Part shown: piece by piece, positions 46,201 through 58,200 of the stretch
How positions within the stretch are numbered: position 1 is the stretch's first letter
How the letters are laid out: each line of letters starts with the position of its first letter
Notes under the pieces: generated by a model
Seen by the model: the letters and a program-made list of their open reading frames with translations, nothing else
What the model was told of the DNA's origin: nothing
The model's database searches: none
DNA from: Heloderma charlesbogerti
Lineage: Eukaryota; Chordata; Lepidosauria; Squamata; Helodermatidae
Assembly: GCA_026122225.1 (NCBI GenBank)
Contig: JANEZZ010001494.1
Coordinates: forward strand, 1,736,001 to 1,800,000
Length of the DNA stretch: 64,000 nt
Direction of reading: 5' to 3'
Translations under genes and position numbers: made by a program

Positions 46201-49200
46201 GGGTATTTCCAAGTAGCGCCAGAAAGAGTGAAGCGGCTGGGCCAAACCCGAAAGGACACTCAGCTGTGGATGTGTCTGGCGGTGAAAAGAAAATCCGATG
46301 CTGTAAAGAACAATATTGTTTAGGAACCTGGAATGTCAGATCAATGAATCAAGGTAAGCTGGAGGTGGTCAAACATGAGATGGCAAGATTGAACATCGAC
46401 ATCTTGGGAATCAGCGAACTAAAATGGACAGGCATGGGCGAATTTAATTCAGGTGACCATCATATCTACTATTGTGGGCAAGAATCCCTTAGAAGAAATG
46501 GAGTAGCACTCATAGTCAACAAAAGGGTGGGAAAAGCAGTACTGGGGTACAATCTTAAAAATGATAGAATGATCTCAGTACGAATCCAAGGCAAACCATT
46601 CAACATCACAGTAATTCAAGTCTATGCCCCAACCACTGATGCCGAAGAAGCTGAGGTTGATCGGTTCTATGAAGACCTACAACACCTTCTAGAACTAACA
46701 CCAAACAAAGATGTCCTCTTCATCATAGGGGATTGGAATGCTAAAGTAGGAAGTCAAGAAATCACCGGGATAACAGGCAGGCATGGCCTTGGTGTACAAA
46801 ATGAAGCAGGACAAAAGCTAATAGAGTTTTGCCAAGAGAACATGCTGATCATAGCAAACACTCTTTTCCAACAGCACAAGAGGCGACTCTACACATGGAC
46901 GTCACCAGATGGTCAATATCGAAATCAGATTGATTATGTCCTTTGCAGCCAAAGATGGAGAAGCTCTATACAGTCAGTAAAAACAAGACCTGGAGCTGAC
47001 TGTGGCTCAGATCATGAGCTGCTTCTTGCAAAATTTCAGCTTAAATTGAAGAACGTCGGGAAAACCACTAAACCGTTCAGGTATGACCTAAATCATATCC
47101 CTGATGAATATACAGTGGAGGTGAGGAATAGATTTCAGGGATTAGACCTGATAGACAGAGTGCCTGAGGAACTATGGACGGAGGTCCGTAACATTGTTCA
47201 GGAGGCAGCAACGAAATCCGTCCCAAAGAAAAAGAAATGCAAGAAAGCCAAGTGGCTGTCTGATGAGGCTTTACAAGTAGCTCATGAAAGAAGGGAAGCG
47301 AAAAGCAAGGGAGAAAGGGGAAGATATATCCAACTGAATGCAGAGTTCCAGAGAATAGCAAGGAGAGACAAGAAGGCCTTCTTAAATTAACAATGCAAAG
47401 AAATGGAGGAAAACAACAGAATGGGAAAGACTAGAGATCTCTTCAAGAAAATTGGAGATGTCAAGGGAACGTTTTGTGCAAAGATGGGCATGATAAAGGA
47501 CAAAGAAGGCAGGGACCTAACAGAAGCAGATGAGATTAAGAAGAGGTGGCAAGAATACACAGAAGAACTATACAGGAAAGATCTGAATGTCCCTGATAGC
47601 CATGATAGTGCGGTCACTGAACTGGAGCCGGACATCCTAGAGAGTGAAGTCAAGTGGGCCTTAGGAAGCATTAGTAACAACAAAGCTAGCGGAGATGACA
47701 GTATTCCAGCCGAGCTATTTAAAATCCTAAAAGATGATGCTGTTAAAGTGCTGCATTCAATATGCCAACAAATCTGGAACACTCAACAGTGGCCACAAGA
47801 CTGGAAAAGGTCAGTTTACATTCCAATTCCAAAGAAGGGCAACGCCAAAGAGTGTTCAAACTACCGCACAATTGCGCTCATTTCACATGCCAGCAAGGTG
47901 ATGCTCAAAATCCTACAAGCTAGGCTTCAGCAGTATGCGAACCGAGAACTACTGGAAGTACAAGCTGGGTTTAGAAGAGGCAGAGGAACTAGAGATCAAA
48001 TCGCCAACATTTGCTGCATCATGGAGAAAGCAAGAGAATTCCAGAAGAACGTCTATTTCTGCTTCATTGACTACGCTAAAGCCTTTGATTGTGTGGATCA
48101 CAACAAACTGTGGCAAATTCATAAAGTGATGGGAGTACCAGACCACCTTACCTGTCTCCTGAGAAACCTGTACGAGGGTCAAGAAGTAACAGTAAGAACC
48201 AGAAATGGAACAACCGATTGGTTCAAAATTGGGAAAGGAGTACGACAAGGCTGCATATTGTCACCCTGCTTATTTAACTTATATGCAGAGTACATCATGA
48301 GAAATGCCGGGTTGGATGAATCAGAGGTCGGAATTAAGATTGCCGGGAGAATTATCAACAACCTCCGATATGCAGACGATACCACCCTAATGGCAGAAAG
48401 CGAAGAGGATCTCAAGAGCCTCTTGTTGAGGGTGAAAGAGGAGAGTGCAAAACCTGGTTTGAAACTCAACATTAAAAAAACGAAGATCATGGCATCTGGC
48501 CCTATCACTTCCTGGCATATAGAAGGGGAAGAAATGGAAGCAGTGACAGATTTTACTTTCTTGGGCTCCAAGATCACCGCAGATGGCGACTGTAGCCATG
48601 AAATTAAAAGACGCTTGCTCCTTGGGAGGAAAGCTATGGCAAACCTAGACAGCATAGTAAGAAGCAGAGACATCACCTTGCCGACAGAGGTCCGTCTAAT
48701 CAAAGCTATGGTTTTCCCAGTAGTAATGTATGGCTGTGAGAGCTGGACTATAAGGAAGGCTGAGCGCCGAAGAATTGATGCTTTCGAACTGTGGTGCTGG
48801 AGAAGACTCTTACGAGTCCCCTGGACTGCAAGGAGGTCAAATCAGTCCATCCTAAAGGAAATCAACCCTGAGTGCTCATTGGAAGGACAGATAATGAAGC
48901 TGAAGCTCCAATATTTTGGCCACCTAATGCGAAGAGAAAACTCGCTGGAAAAGACCCTGATGCTGGGAAAGACTGAAGGCAAAAGGAGAAGGGGACGGCA
49001 GAGGATGAGATGGCTAGATAGCATCACGGATGCAATGAATATGAACTTGAGCACGCTCCGGGAGAGAGCGCAGGACAGGAAGGCCTGGTGTGCTATGGTC
49101 CATGGGGTCACGAAGAGTCGGACACGACTGAACGACTGAACAACAACAACAACAGTGGTGGTCAACATTATGTTGGGGAAATGGCCCTCTACAGCTGCTG

Positions 49201-52200
49201 TTGTGCGCAACATTAGATCTACAAAAAATAAACGTAAAGGTAAAGGTGTCCCCAGCCAGTTGTGTCCGACTCTAGGGTGTGGTGCTCATCTCCATTTCTA
49301 AGCCGAAGAGCCAGCGCTGTCCGAAGTAGGGATGTACGAAAGTCACTTACCTGGTCTCGCAGCTTGCTTCGCGGTGGGGGGGGAGGCGCTTCGCTTCTCC
49401 CCCCGAAGTTCAGGCCGGGGGTGGGATGCTTCCTGCCTCACCCGGCCAAAATTCAGGCCGGGGAGAAGCGCCCCGTCTCCCTGGCCGCGAACTTCAAAGG
49501 GAAAAAAACAACAACCCCGTGATAGGCTACGTAATGATTAACGTAGCCTATCACGGTTAGATCTGCAAAGTCAGCCGTGATAGGCTACGTTAATCGTCAT
49601 GTAGCCTATCACGGGTGACTTAAAAAAAAAAAAAAAGCGCGTACACAAATGGCGGCCCCCATAGGGAGCTGCCATTCGCGTTCCTTATTTGGTTGCTGTA
49701 GTCTACGTAAATCTTTACATAGACTACGGCAAAAATAAGGGCAACGCTATTTGCGTTGCCCTTATTTTCGCCGTAGTCTACGTAAATCTTTACGTAGACT
49801 ACAGGGACCAAATAAGGAACGCGAATGGCGGCTCCCTATGGGAGCCGCCATTAGCGTACGCGCTTGTTTTTTTTTAGGTCACCCGTGATAGGCTACGTGA
49901 CGATTAACGTAGCCTATCATGGCTGACTTTGCAAATGTAGCCGTGATAGGCTACGTTAATCGTTACGTAGCCTATCACAGGGGCGTTTTTTTTTTTTTAC
50001 TTTTCTTGTAATGGCGGCAGCGGCAGCCGGTCGAAAGACCGGCTGCCGCCCCCGCCCCTGACGAAGACCTGCCGAACCGCCGCCGGGACCCGCCGCCGGG
50101 AGCGACATTTGTAAAAGGTAAGTCCCATCCTGGGGGCGCGGGTGGTGGTGGGGGGGTGGCAGAGAAACACTCGGCCCCCCAAAGTTTCAGGGAGAAATTC
50201 TCCCCCATCCCTAGTTCGAAGACGCTTCCGTGGTCATGTGGCCAGCATGACTGATCACCGAGGTGCACGGAATGCTGTTACCTTTCCCGCCGAGGCGGCA
50301 CCTATTTATATACTTGCAATTTCTTGCTTTCGAACTGCTAGGTTGGCAGGAGCTGGGACTGAAGACAGGAGCTCACTCTGTCACGCGGCACTCGGGTCTT
50401 GAACTGCTGTCCTGCTGACCTTCCGGTCTGCAATTCAGCGTCTTAACCACTAAGCCACCGCGGCCCCTCTACAAAAAATACAGAGCCCCATCTTGCATTA
50501 AAATGGAGGCTCGCATGGAGGATGGGCGGCTGCAGGATGCGAGTGGGCGTGCCAGGCAAGTCCCAGCTGCTTGCAGGGGTGGGGGCTCCCTGGTGCCAGG
50601 TTCAGGGGTACAGGAATCTGACGGACTCCCGGACCCAACTGGGCGCCTGCGCCATCCCTAATTCTACACAGCCCATTGCTAAAACACAGATGACGGGGTC
50701 ATGAGCAGGACATAAGCCTGGTAGGTAAGCAGAAATGGGATCTGCCAAAATGATCTGGCTTGAGGTACATCTTAAAAAGGATCTGACATGTCTGGCTTAT
50801 CAGTTTATCATTTGGACCTGAAAGTTTCCTGCCTGACAATTCCCAGACTCGTTAGAGAGCTCTGAATGAGTATAAAGGGAAGGCATTATATTTCTCCAGC
50901 ACTTTATGGATTCTTCTGGGAAACACCTACTCAAAGATACGTAAGCACTGAAAGTATTCCAGTGGCCCATATTCCTGCTCTCCATCACTTTTCATGAGTT
51001 TTAGGTTTTATTTCCTTGTTTTAGAATCCACACTGAACACATACCAGTGTGATTCAAGGGAAGTGAGAAAAAGTAACAGATTTCCTTGCAAAATGGGAGT
51101 GGTGGGACAGTACCCTTCCAATGACCCACTGTCTGTGCTGCCACCACCTCCCCTTCTTTAGTGCCAACAGTGCACTGGCCCATGCCTGCAGCATAAAAGC
51201 GGTGCGGTGTTTTTCCAAAGAGGTCACAAAGTGCAGTTAAATAAGGCAGCGTTTGGAGGAGATGCTGTCCTGGACTGACAAATAAATAGCTGTGTTGACA
51301 ATGGCAAAGCGGATGAGGTGGAACTTGAATGGTTCAGCAAAATTTACACCCGCTTCTCTGGCTCACATCCCCACCCATTAAAATGTAATTAAGAAAACCC
51401 TGAATCGTAGCCTGGAGAGGGATCCCAACAACCTATTCTAGTCCTGTGTGGCTGATGATAGTAAAATAGGATTCCCAGTCCTCATTTGAAGGTGACAAGA
51501 GTTCTCCATATTCGTTTTTTCAACCTGGATCTGGAATGGACTTCGCTGAGCTCTGAGAGTGAGAATGTTCCCTTAATTATTTCCCTGACTCCTGCCACCC
51601 CACAAAAAGCAATAAAAAACAACAACCAATAACTCATCTTAACTTATTCCTTGCGCAAGAGACTTAAACTTTTCTAATGTAATTTGCTTATCCTCCTCCA
51701 CATGAATGCCCTTGTTCTCGTTGACTGGTGATTTTAAGTGCTTGTTTATTCTTATTTTTTATGTATTTCAAGCAAGTACTTCCATGCCACCCTTTAACAG
51801 AGTTCTCAGGGCAGCTTCGGTGAGAGTGTCAAAACAATTAAAATACAGACCTAGGCATTGATTGCTTCTTTGTCTTAAAGCTAGCTCATCACAGATAATT
51901 GTAATTTCCCTGTCGGCCTTATTTTGAGAGTCTTTAACTACCTAGAAATATACGAGCAAGGTTGTACATACAAGGCTTCCCTAGCCCAAATTCAAATTCC
52001 TGCACCAGATAACTCACATTTTGCATATGGAATGATTTGGCAAACTAAGCTATATTTTCATAGATTGTGTATATCTGGTTTCCAAGGGTGGGTTTTTAAA
52101 AATGTTGGGCAAAGTAGCGAAGGGAGGGGATGACATGGAGGTCTATGACTTGGCAATCAAAGAGACAATGGCTGTGTTCACACAATACAAGAACCCACAC

Positions 52201-55200
52201 TCAGGGTTGAGTATGGGTTGAGTGTGGGTTGTCGTTGAACCGTGGGCTGTTGTTGAAACATAAGTTGTTGCATTATGTGAACCCAGCCATGCTAACAAAC
52301 TATGGTTTGTTAACCACGAACAACCCATGAAAAGAACCCATGGTTTGGTGTTGGGTTGTGAATTGTGGGTTGTTCGTGGTTAATAAATCATAGTTTGTTA
52401 GCATGGCTGGGTTCATGCAACATGACAACCAACAGTTCAATGACAACCCACACTTAACCCATACTCAATCTTGAGTATGGGTTGTCATGTGTGAACCCAG
52501 TCACTAACAGGAGACACTTGGGATGCTCCGTGGGTCTTGTACTTACCAGCCATATGTCGTGCCACCGAGGCACTGCTTGTGCAAGGCCAGGCAATTAGGA
52601 GGACACATTTAAAACAGGAGACAGAGCCATAGGTTCCCCGTGCATTACCTTCTACTGAAAGGTGAAAGGATACCAAGGCTGGACCAGAAGCATATTGTGG
52701 AAAATTTTAAATTTGACTGCCTGAAGCACAGTTACATTTGGCTTTAGGAATCCTGGCTCCTTACTGAAATATAACTTGAAACCTTTTTTGGGGGAGGGCA
52801 ACATCCTCTTCTAAACCTGAAACGGTGCCTTTCAACTTAATCAGTGTTTCTACAAAATTGTATATGGCCATGTTTCCATGCAAAAGCCATGAAGGTTCTA
52901 TGTAATTACTGTAGGAGCAGCTGAATGAAAGCACCTAATTACTATGTAAACAACCTAATTATTAGACAAGCTGAACTGGTTTGGTAAAGCTCCCTTCATT
53001 GCAGTATCAGCTTGTGGTTTACATACTGCAAGTGCCTTTGGGAAGCAGTGAGAATGAGGTTAGAACGAGACAGTATTCAGAGAGCCTAAAAGCTGTGATG
53101 CACTTAGGGATGTCCTGAGTGTCTGTTTGGGGGCTCAAGCTTGGGGGGTTCCCGCCTGTTCAGACCCGCCAGATGCCAGTCTGCGACCCCCTGCTTTTGC
53201 CCGACTCGGTGGCCCCCGCTCCTTGCCTGAGTGTTGCTCTTCCCTCTTGGTTCCCATCCTGCTGCCTCCACTGCTGCTGACAAGAACAACTGAGCCCCTC
53301 TCTGCCGAGCACTGGCAGAGAGGGACACAGTTGCTCTTGGCGGCGGCACTTGCTGGGCTCCTGTGAACCACCAGCCGGCTCGCATCCCAGCGTGAGCAGG
53401 GGTGGGCAGTGGGCAGGGATCTGGTGAGCGGGTCGCAGGGTGGACTCAGGTGAGTTCGCCCATCCTTAGATGCACTGTGCTGATTGCTTAGTTAAAGGGG
53501 ACAAAAGCAATGCATCTTTCCAAAATTTTCTAAGCACAAAATGACATCAGTGGAACACAATCTGATACTGGTTTCATGTTCTACATTTCTATGACTTCTT
53601 GTGTTCCATTTGATATTTAACTGTGAGATCTACCACTAGGGATGGGTGAGAAGTTCATTCCCTCTGAATTTGTATGAGAATTTACCAAATTTGCACTTCA
53701 TGAACCAATAAGCAAACCAGAACACATTCTGCACTGAAATTCTCACTTTCCCGAATGTTGTGATACAGTTCTCCACTTAGAAATATGCGCACCAAAATGT
53801 GCACATTAGGGGAAAGTGCACACAATAATCCATATGCTGTGAGTGCCATTTTTTGGTAGAAAGGTGTGGTACAAATCAAATAAATACCTTAGGGGAAAAT
53901 TTGCAGAGAAATGTGCACAGTGCTGAAAATTATGCACAGAAATGCATTGTAATAGGGAACATAGCTTGCCAAAATGCATACGTTTGCAAAAAGCATGCAC
54001 AAAAATATGTGCATTGAGTGCACACAAAATGTGTATTCTAGAAGTGTGCATGAAAATGCATACAGATGTTCATGTGGACTTAGATCCTTACACTGATGTG
54101 AAATCAGTGAACAAGGCAGGAAAAAAGAAGAAACGGAAAGATTTCCCCATCCCTATCTACCACTAGAAACTTTAACACTACAACGGTCGCATTTCATCTG
54201 AAATGCTGAAATCAGGTAGCTGACATGAGATAGTGTTACCTCTGGAAGCTCCAGAAATCAGGACCGGCCCTACAATGACACTGCCTGATGCAGGCACATC
54301 AGGCGGCAGAATGGGAAGAGTGGCAAATTGCACCGCTCTCCCCTTCCAAAGGACCCGCCGCTTCTTGGTGTTGTCGGCCGCCTGCTTGGCTCCCACCTGC
54401 CCAACTGGCCGCCCGCCCGCCCAGCTGTTGCTCCTGCCCAGCCACCCACTCACACTCCCACCCGACCTGTGTTGGCTGGGCGTGCATGTGCACGAGAGCG
54501 GCCAGCTGGGTTGGCTGGCCGGCCAAGCAGGTTGGGGGGGAGAGAGGCAAGCCAGTGAGCAAGTGAGCCGCCACTCCTGCTCCTCCGCCTGCCCGCCCAC
54601 CCGCCTCCCTCCCACCCAACCTACTTGGCTGGCCAGCCAACTCAGCTGGCCGCTCTTATTCTCATGTACCTGCCCGCCCTGCTGCCGCTTCCACCCTGCC
54701 GCTGCTCCTGCCTTATGCCCAAGCCGCAGGGCTCCTGGGAGAGGTCGGCTGAACTATCGCGAGAGGTTCCAACCTTCTCTCAATAGTTCGGGACCTTCTG
54801 TGATCATCCAGCCAGCCTATCCCACCCATGGCTGTGGCACAAGGTAGGAGCGGTGGACAGGTGGGAGCACGAGAGAGGCTGGCTGGATTGGCCAGCCACC
54901 CAAGCAGGGAGGGTGGGAGGTGTCGGCGTCTGAGCCACTGCCAGAAAAAGCAGGGCGGTGGCAGCCGCTCGCTTCAGGTGGCAAAATGCCTTGGGCCAGA
55001 GTACCTGAAATCATTCTTTCCTGTGCCTCTAGTGTTAAAGGGACATTTACCCTTCCTGTGGAACTCTCTGCTTTGGGAGGTCAGGCAGGCGCCAACGTTG
55101 TGTTCCTTCCGGAGCCTCCTGAAGACACTGTTATTTCGGGAGGCCTTCCTTGCGTGACCAGCCCTGGTTTGTTAAATTCGGCCTTCTTGGAACTTGTCTT

Positions 55201-58200
55201 TTAAAAAAAGTTACTGTTTTAATGTGGTGTTTTATTCTTTTATGTTTGCTGTTCACTGCTCCACAATCTTTTGATGTAGAGCGGTGTATAAATATTTTAA
55301 ATAAATAAAACGTAAATAAATTATCAACGTATCTAAAATTTGAGGCATTTTGATGTGTCTTTCCCAGTAGCAATGGCTGGCTAGAGCATCTTCCTCAAAT
55401 ATGCAGCATTCTCTAGACAGCCTCACTCTCAGCAATAGAGCATGCAGTAGCCATACCACTCTGTGGCAGAGATTTGTGGGCTTCCGAGGGACGTCTGCTT
55501 GGTCACTGTAGGAAACAGGACACTGGACGAGATCAGCCTTTGGTCTGACCCAGCATGGCTTTCCTTCCTTCCTTCCTTCCTTCCTTCCTTCCTTCCTTCC
55601 TTCCTTCCTATTTATTTATATCCCGCCTTTTTTCCTCCAATGAACTGAAGACGGCGTACATAATCCTCCTCCTCCATTTTATCCTCACAACAACAACCCT
55701 GTGAGGTGGGTTGGGCTGAGAGTCTGTGACTGGCCCAAAGTCACCCAGTGAGCTTCCATGGCCGAGTGGGGACTAGAATCCGGATCTCCCAACTCCCAGT
55801 CCAGCACTCTAGCCACTACACCACACTGTCTCTTATGTTCCTGGGATATGCAAATGCAGCCTCTGATCACCAAACTGTGATACACATACAACTTGGCATC
55901 AGACTGGTGGTGTGGTGCCAGTGAATGGCAGGGCATAGTGCTGTGCCAGGCTATATAAGTAGGGTGAAAATTCAGTGTGTCAGTTTTTAATTGACAGGAA
56001 TTAAGCCCGTTGAGTGTTTGCTCAGCTGAGATTAATGAGTGCTCAAAGCTTAATGGTTCGACACCTTGGAGATTTAATTCAACATTTCGGGACTTTTTTC
56101 TCCCTCTCTCATAGCAGTAGAACCCGGGGTCATCCCACGAAGCTGATTGGTGGGAGATTCAGGATAGATAAAAGGAAGGACTTCTTCACACAGTGTGTAG
56201 TTAAACTATGGAATTAGGGATGGTGCGGGTGCCGGATTCCATCCGGGATTCCATCGCTGCCAGCACCCCTGAGCCCCACTCGCCAAGCCTCTGCCCCTGT
56301 TCATCCCCTGCCCGTGCTTGGTGAGTGGCCCGCACTCATTCTGGAGGCCTCATTGAGCCCCTCGGTTGCCATTTGTTGAAAAATAAAAGGGCGATTGCAA
56401 AAATGCGCATATTTGTGTAATGTGCAAAATGCACATTTTGGAAAATGCATATATTTGCGTGTGCGAAAATGTGCATTTTGCGAACGTGCACATTTGTGTC
56501 TGTGTGAAAGTGCGCATTTCCCGGCATATACAATTATGCACATTTTTGCAATTGTCATTTTATTTTTCAAAAATGGTGATCGCGGAGATCGATGAGGCTG
56601 CCAGAGTGAGTGCGGGCTGCTTGCTGAGCACAGGAGGGGCTTGAGTGTGGTCTGAGGACCAGCAAACGGGGGCAGGGGCTGGGCAGGCACCTGGAGAACC
56701 TGGATGGGAGTGGGTTCGCACATCCCTTTATGTAGTTCACGACATCAAGATGTAGTGATGGCCACCATCTTGGATGTCTTTAAAAGGGGGACATATTCCT
56801 GGAGGAGAAGTCTATCACTGGCTATTACAGTTTATGGCTATATGCTACCTCAAGTACCAGAGTTGGTATGCCCATGTGCACCAGTTGTTGGGGAACATGG
56901 GCAGGAGGGTGCTGTTGCACTCATGTCCTGCTTGTGGTTTCCTAGTCGACAGCTGGTTGGCCACTGTGTGAACAGAATGCTGGACTAGATGGACCCATGG
57001 TCTGATCCAGCATGGCCCTTCTTATGTTCTTAACATTTTCTTTCATTTGTGACTGAATTATATTTAGTCTCTAAATGGATTATGGCTGGAGCCTTATGGT
57101 AAATTTGGGTGCTAATGAGCCTCAAATGGTGATTTTATATATTAAGGATTGCCAAATGGATAGGATAGGGCCAGCCCATGCCAGTTGGTTGATCTGGACA
57201 GAAATTTGCATTCAGGGTAAGTAACAGCGTACCGATAATACTCACTTATGTGTGCTGGATCCCTGCAAATTCAAAATAACTATGAAATGACTTACAAAAC
57301 TGCTGCTTTCAACCAGATAATACACTTGAAGAGGATTACTGGGTTAGTTGATTAAAAAAGCATAAGAGTTAATTAAAATAAAAGGAAATCAACCTAGACA
57401 ACTCATTTTAGCAGTTCTGGAAGTGTATCCTACCTCCTCATGTCCTTTCTTCTTGAGTATGTTATCTTCTCGCAGAGCTTCAATCTCCATTTCCAGGTCT
57501 GTTATTATAATTGTCATGTTGTCGAGTTCCTTGCGAATGGTCTCAACATCATCCTGCACACTTTGCCGAAGAGCTTTTTCTGCCTCATATCTGAGCCAAG
57601 AAAAAGAAGTTGCATAGTTGAGTGGGTTGGAGACAGCAATCCCACAGAGGATTTGCACCTACAATGTTTAGGCATTTTGCAAGTGTGCCTCCTGTGTCAA
57701 CTTTTTCTTCTCCCACCTTCATGCCATAAAAAGAATACAGGTTGGAAAGACACAATGAAGCATTGTCCACTCAAGGACATTCGTGAAGTCCACTGAAGCT
57801 CAACACAGTCATGGAGAAGTTGACTGACCAACCAGTATTGGTACCTGGCATGCATCTAACGCTGGCCCAAAGGCATTGCTTCCAAAGCCAATTTGGTTAG
57901 ATGTAAAACCCATAGGGCAAGGAGGTGATCAGACAGGAGATTCTAAAAATATTCAGTGACTTGATGGGATACAGTTCCCTTGCATATACATACATAAACA
58001 GTGTAGTCCTCTTAAGACAGATGTATTAGTCCAAATTAATTTTGTCTGGTATAGGAGGATGAAAATGATAAAAGCCACCTGTCAGAGCTGCAGGGAAGGG
58101 CCATAGCTCAGTGGTACAGCACACTGTTTGCATGCAGAAGATCCCGGGTTCAATTCCCAGCATCTTGAGGTATGGCTGGGAAAGAACCCTGCCTGAAACC

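Larger units (their letters stand above)
45931..49151 (+). mobile_element. BovB (RTE) LINE, copy B, full length
   Basis: The 3.2-kb element starts 'ccccttcatggatcactgcc', the typical BovB 5' leader, and ends in (CAA)n after 'cgactgaacgactga'. A 13-bp target duplication, acagtggtggtca, flanks it (45918-45930 and 49152-49164). It inserted into the older palindromic element inside keratin intron 3, in the orientation opposite to the gene. Confidence 0.95.
45600..50660. mobile_element. Old palindromic element holding BovB, Sauria SINE and a hAT-like element
   Basis: Left and right thirds are inverted copies: 'gcgagcctccattttaacac' (about 45733) mirrors 'attaaaatggaggctcgc' (about 50497). 'gtagatctaatgttg' mirrors 'caacattagatctac'. 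'ggggaaatggcccttta' occurs in both orientations. The right end CATCCCTA (50660) is of the hAT-like type; the left end TAGTGATGG is decayed. No duplication recognised. Confidence 0.6.

Noticed and set aside
48179..48703. 174-codon minus-strand frame, and others at 47077-47782
   Set aside because: Antisense shadows of BovB copy B.
54233..54847. 204-codon Pro/Leu-rich frame
   Set aside because: Open in several frames because of GC-rich low-complexity sequence. No domain, no splice or promoter context.
58088..58160. Possible tRNA-Ala gene
   Set aside because: The A and B boxes are present, but the acceptor stem does not pair and the sequence continues into a SINE body.
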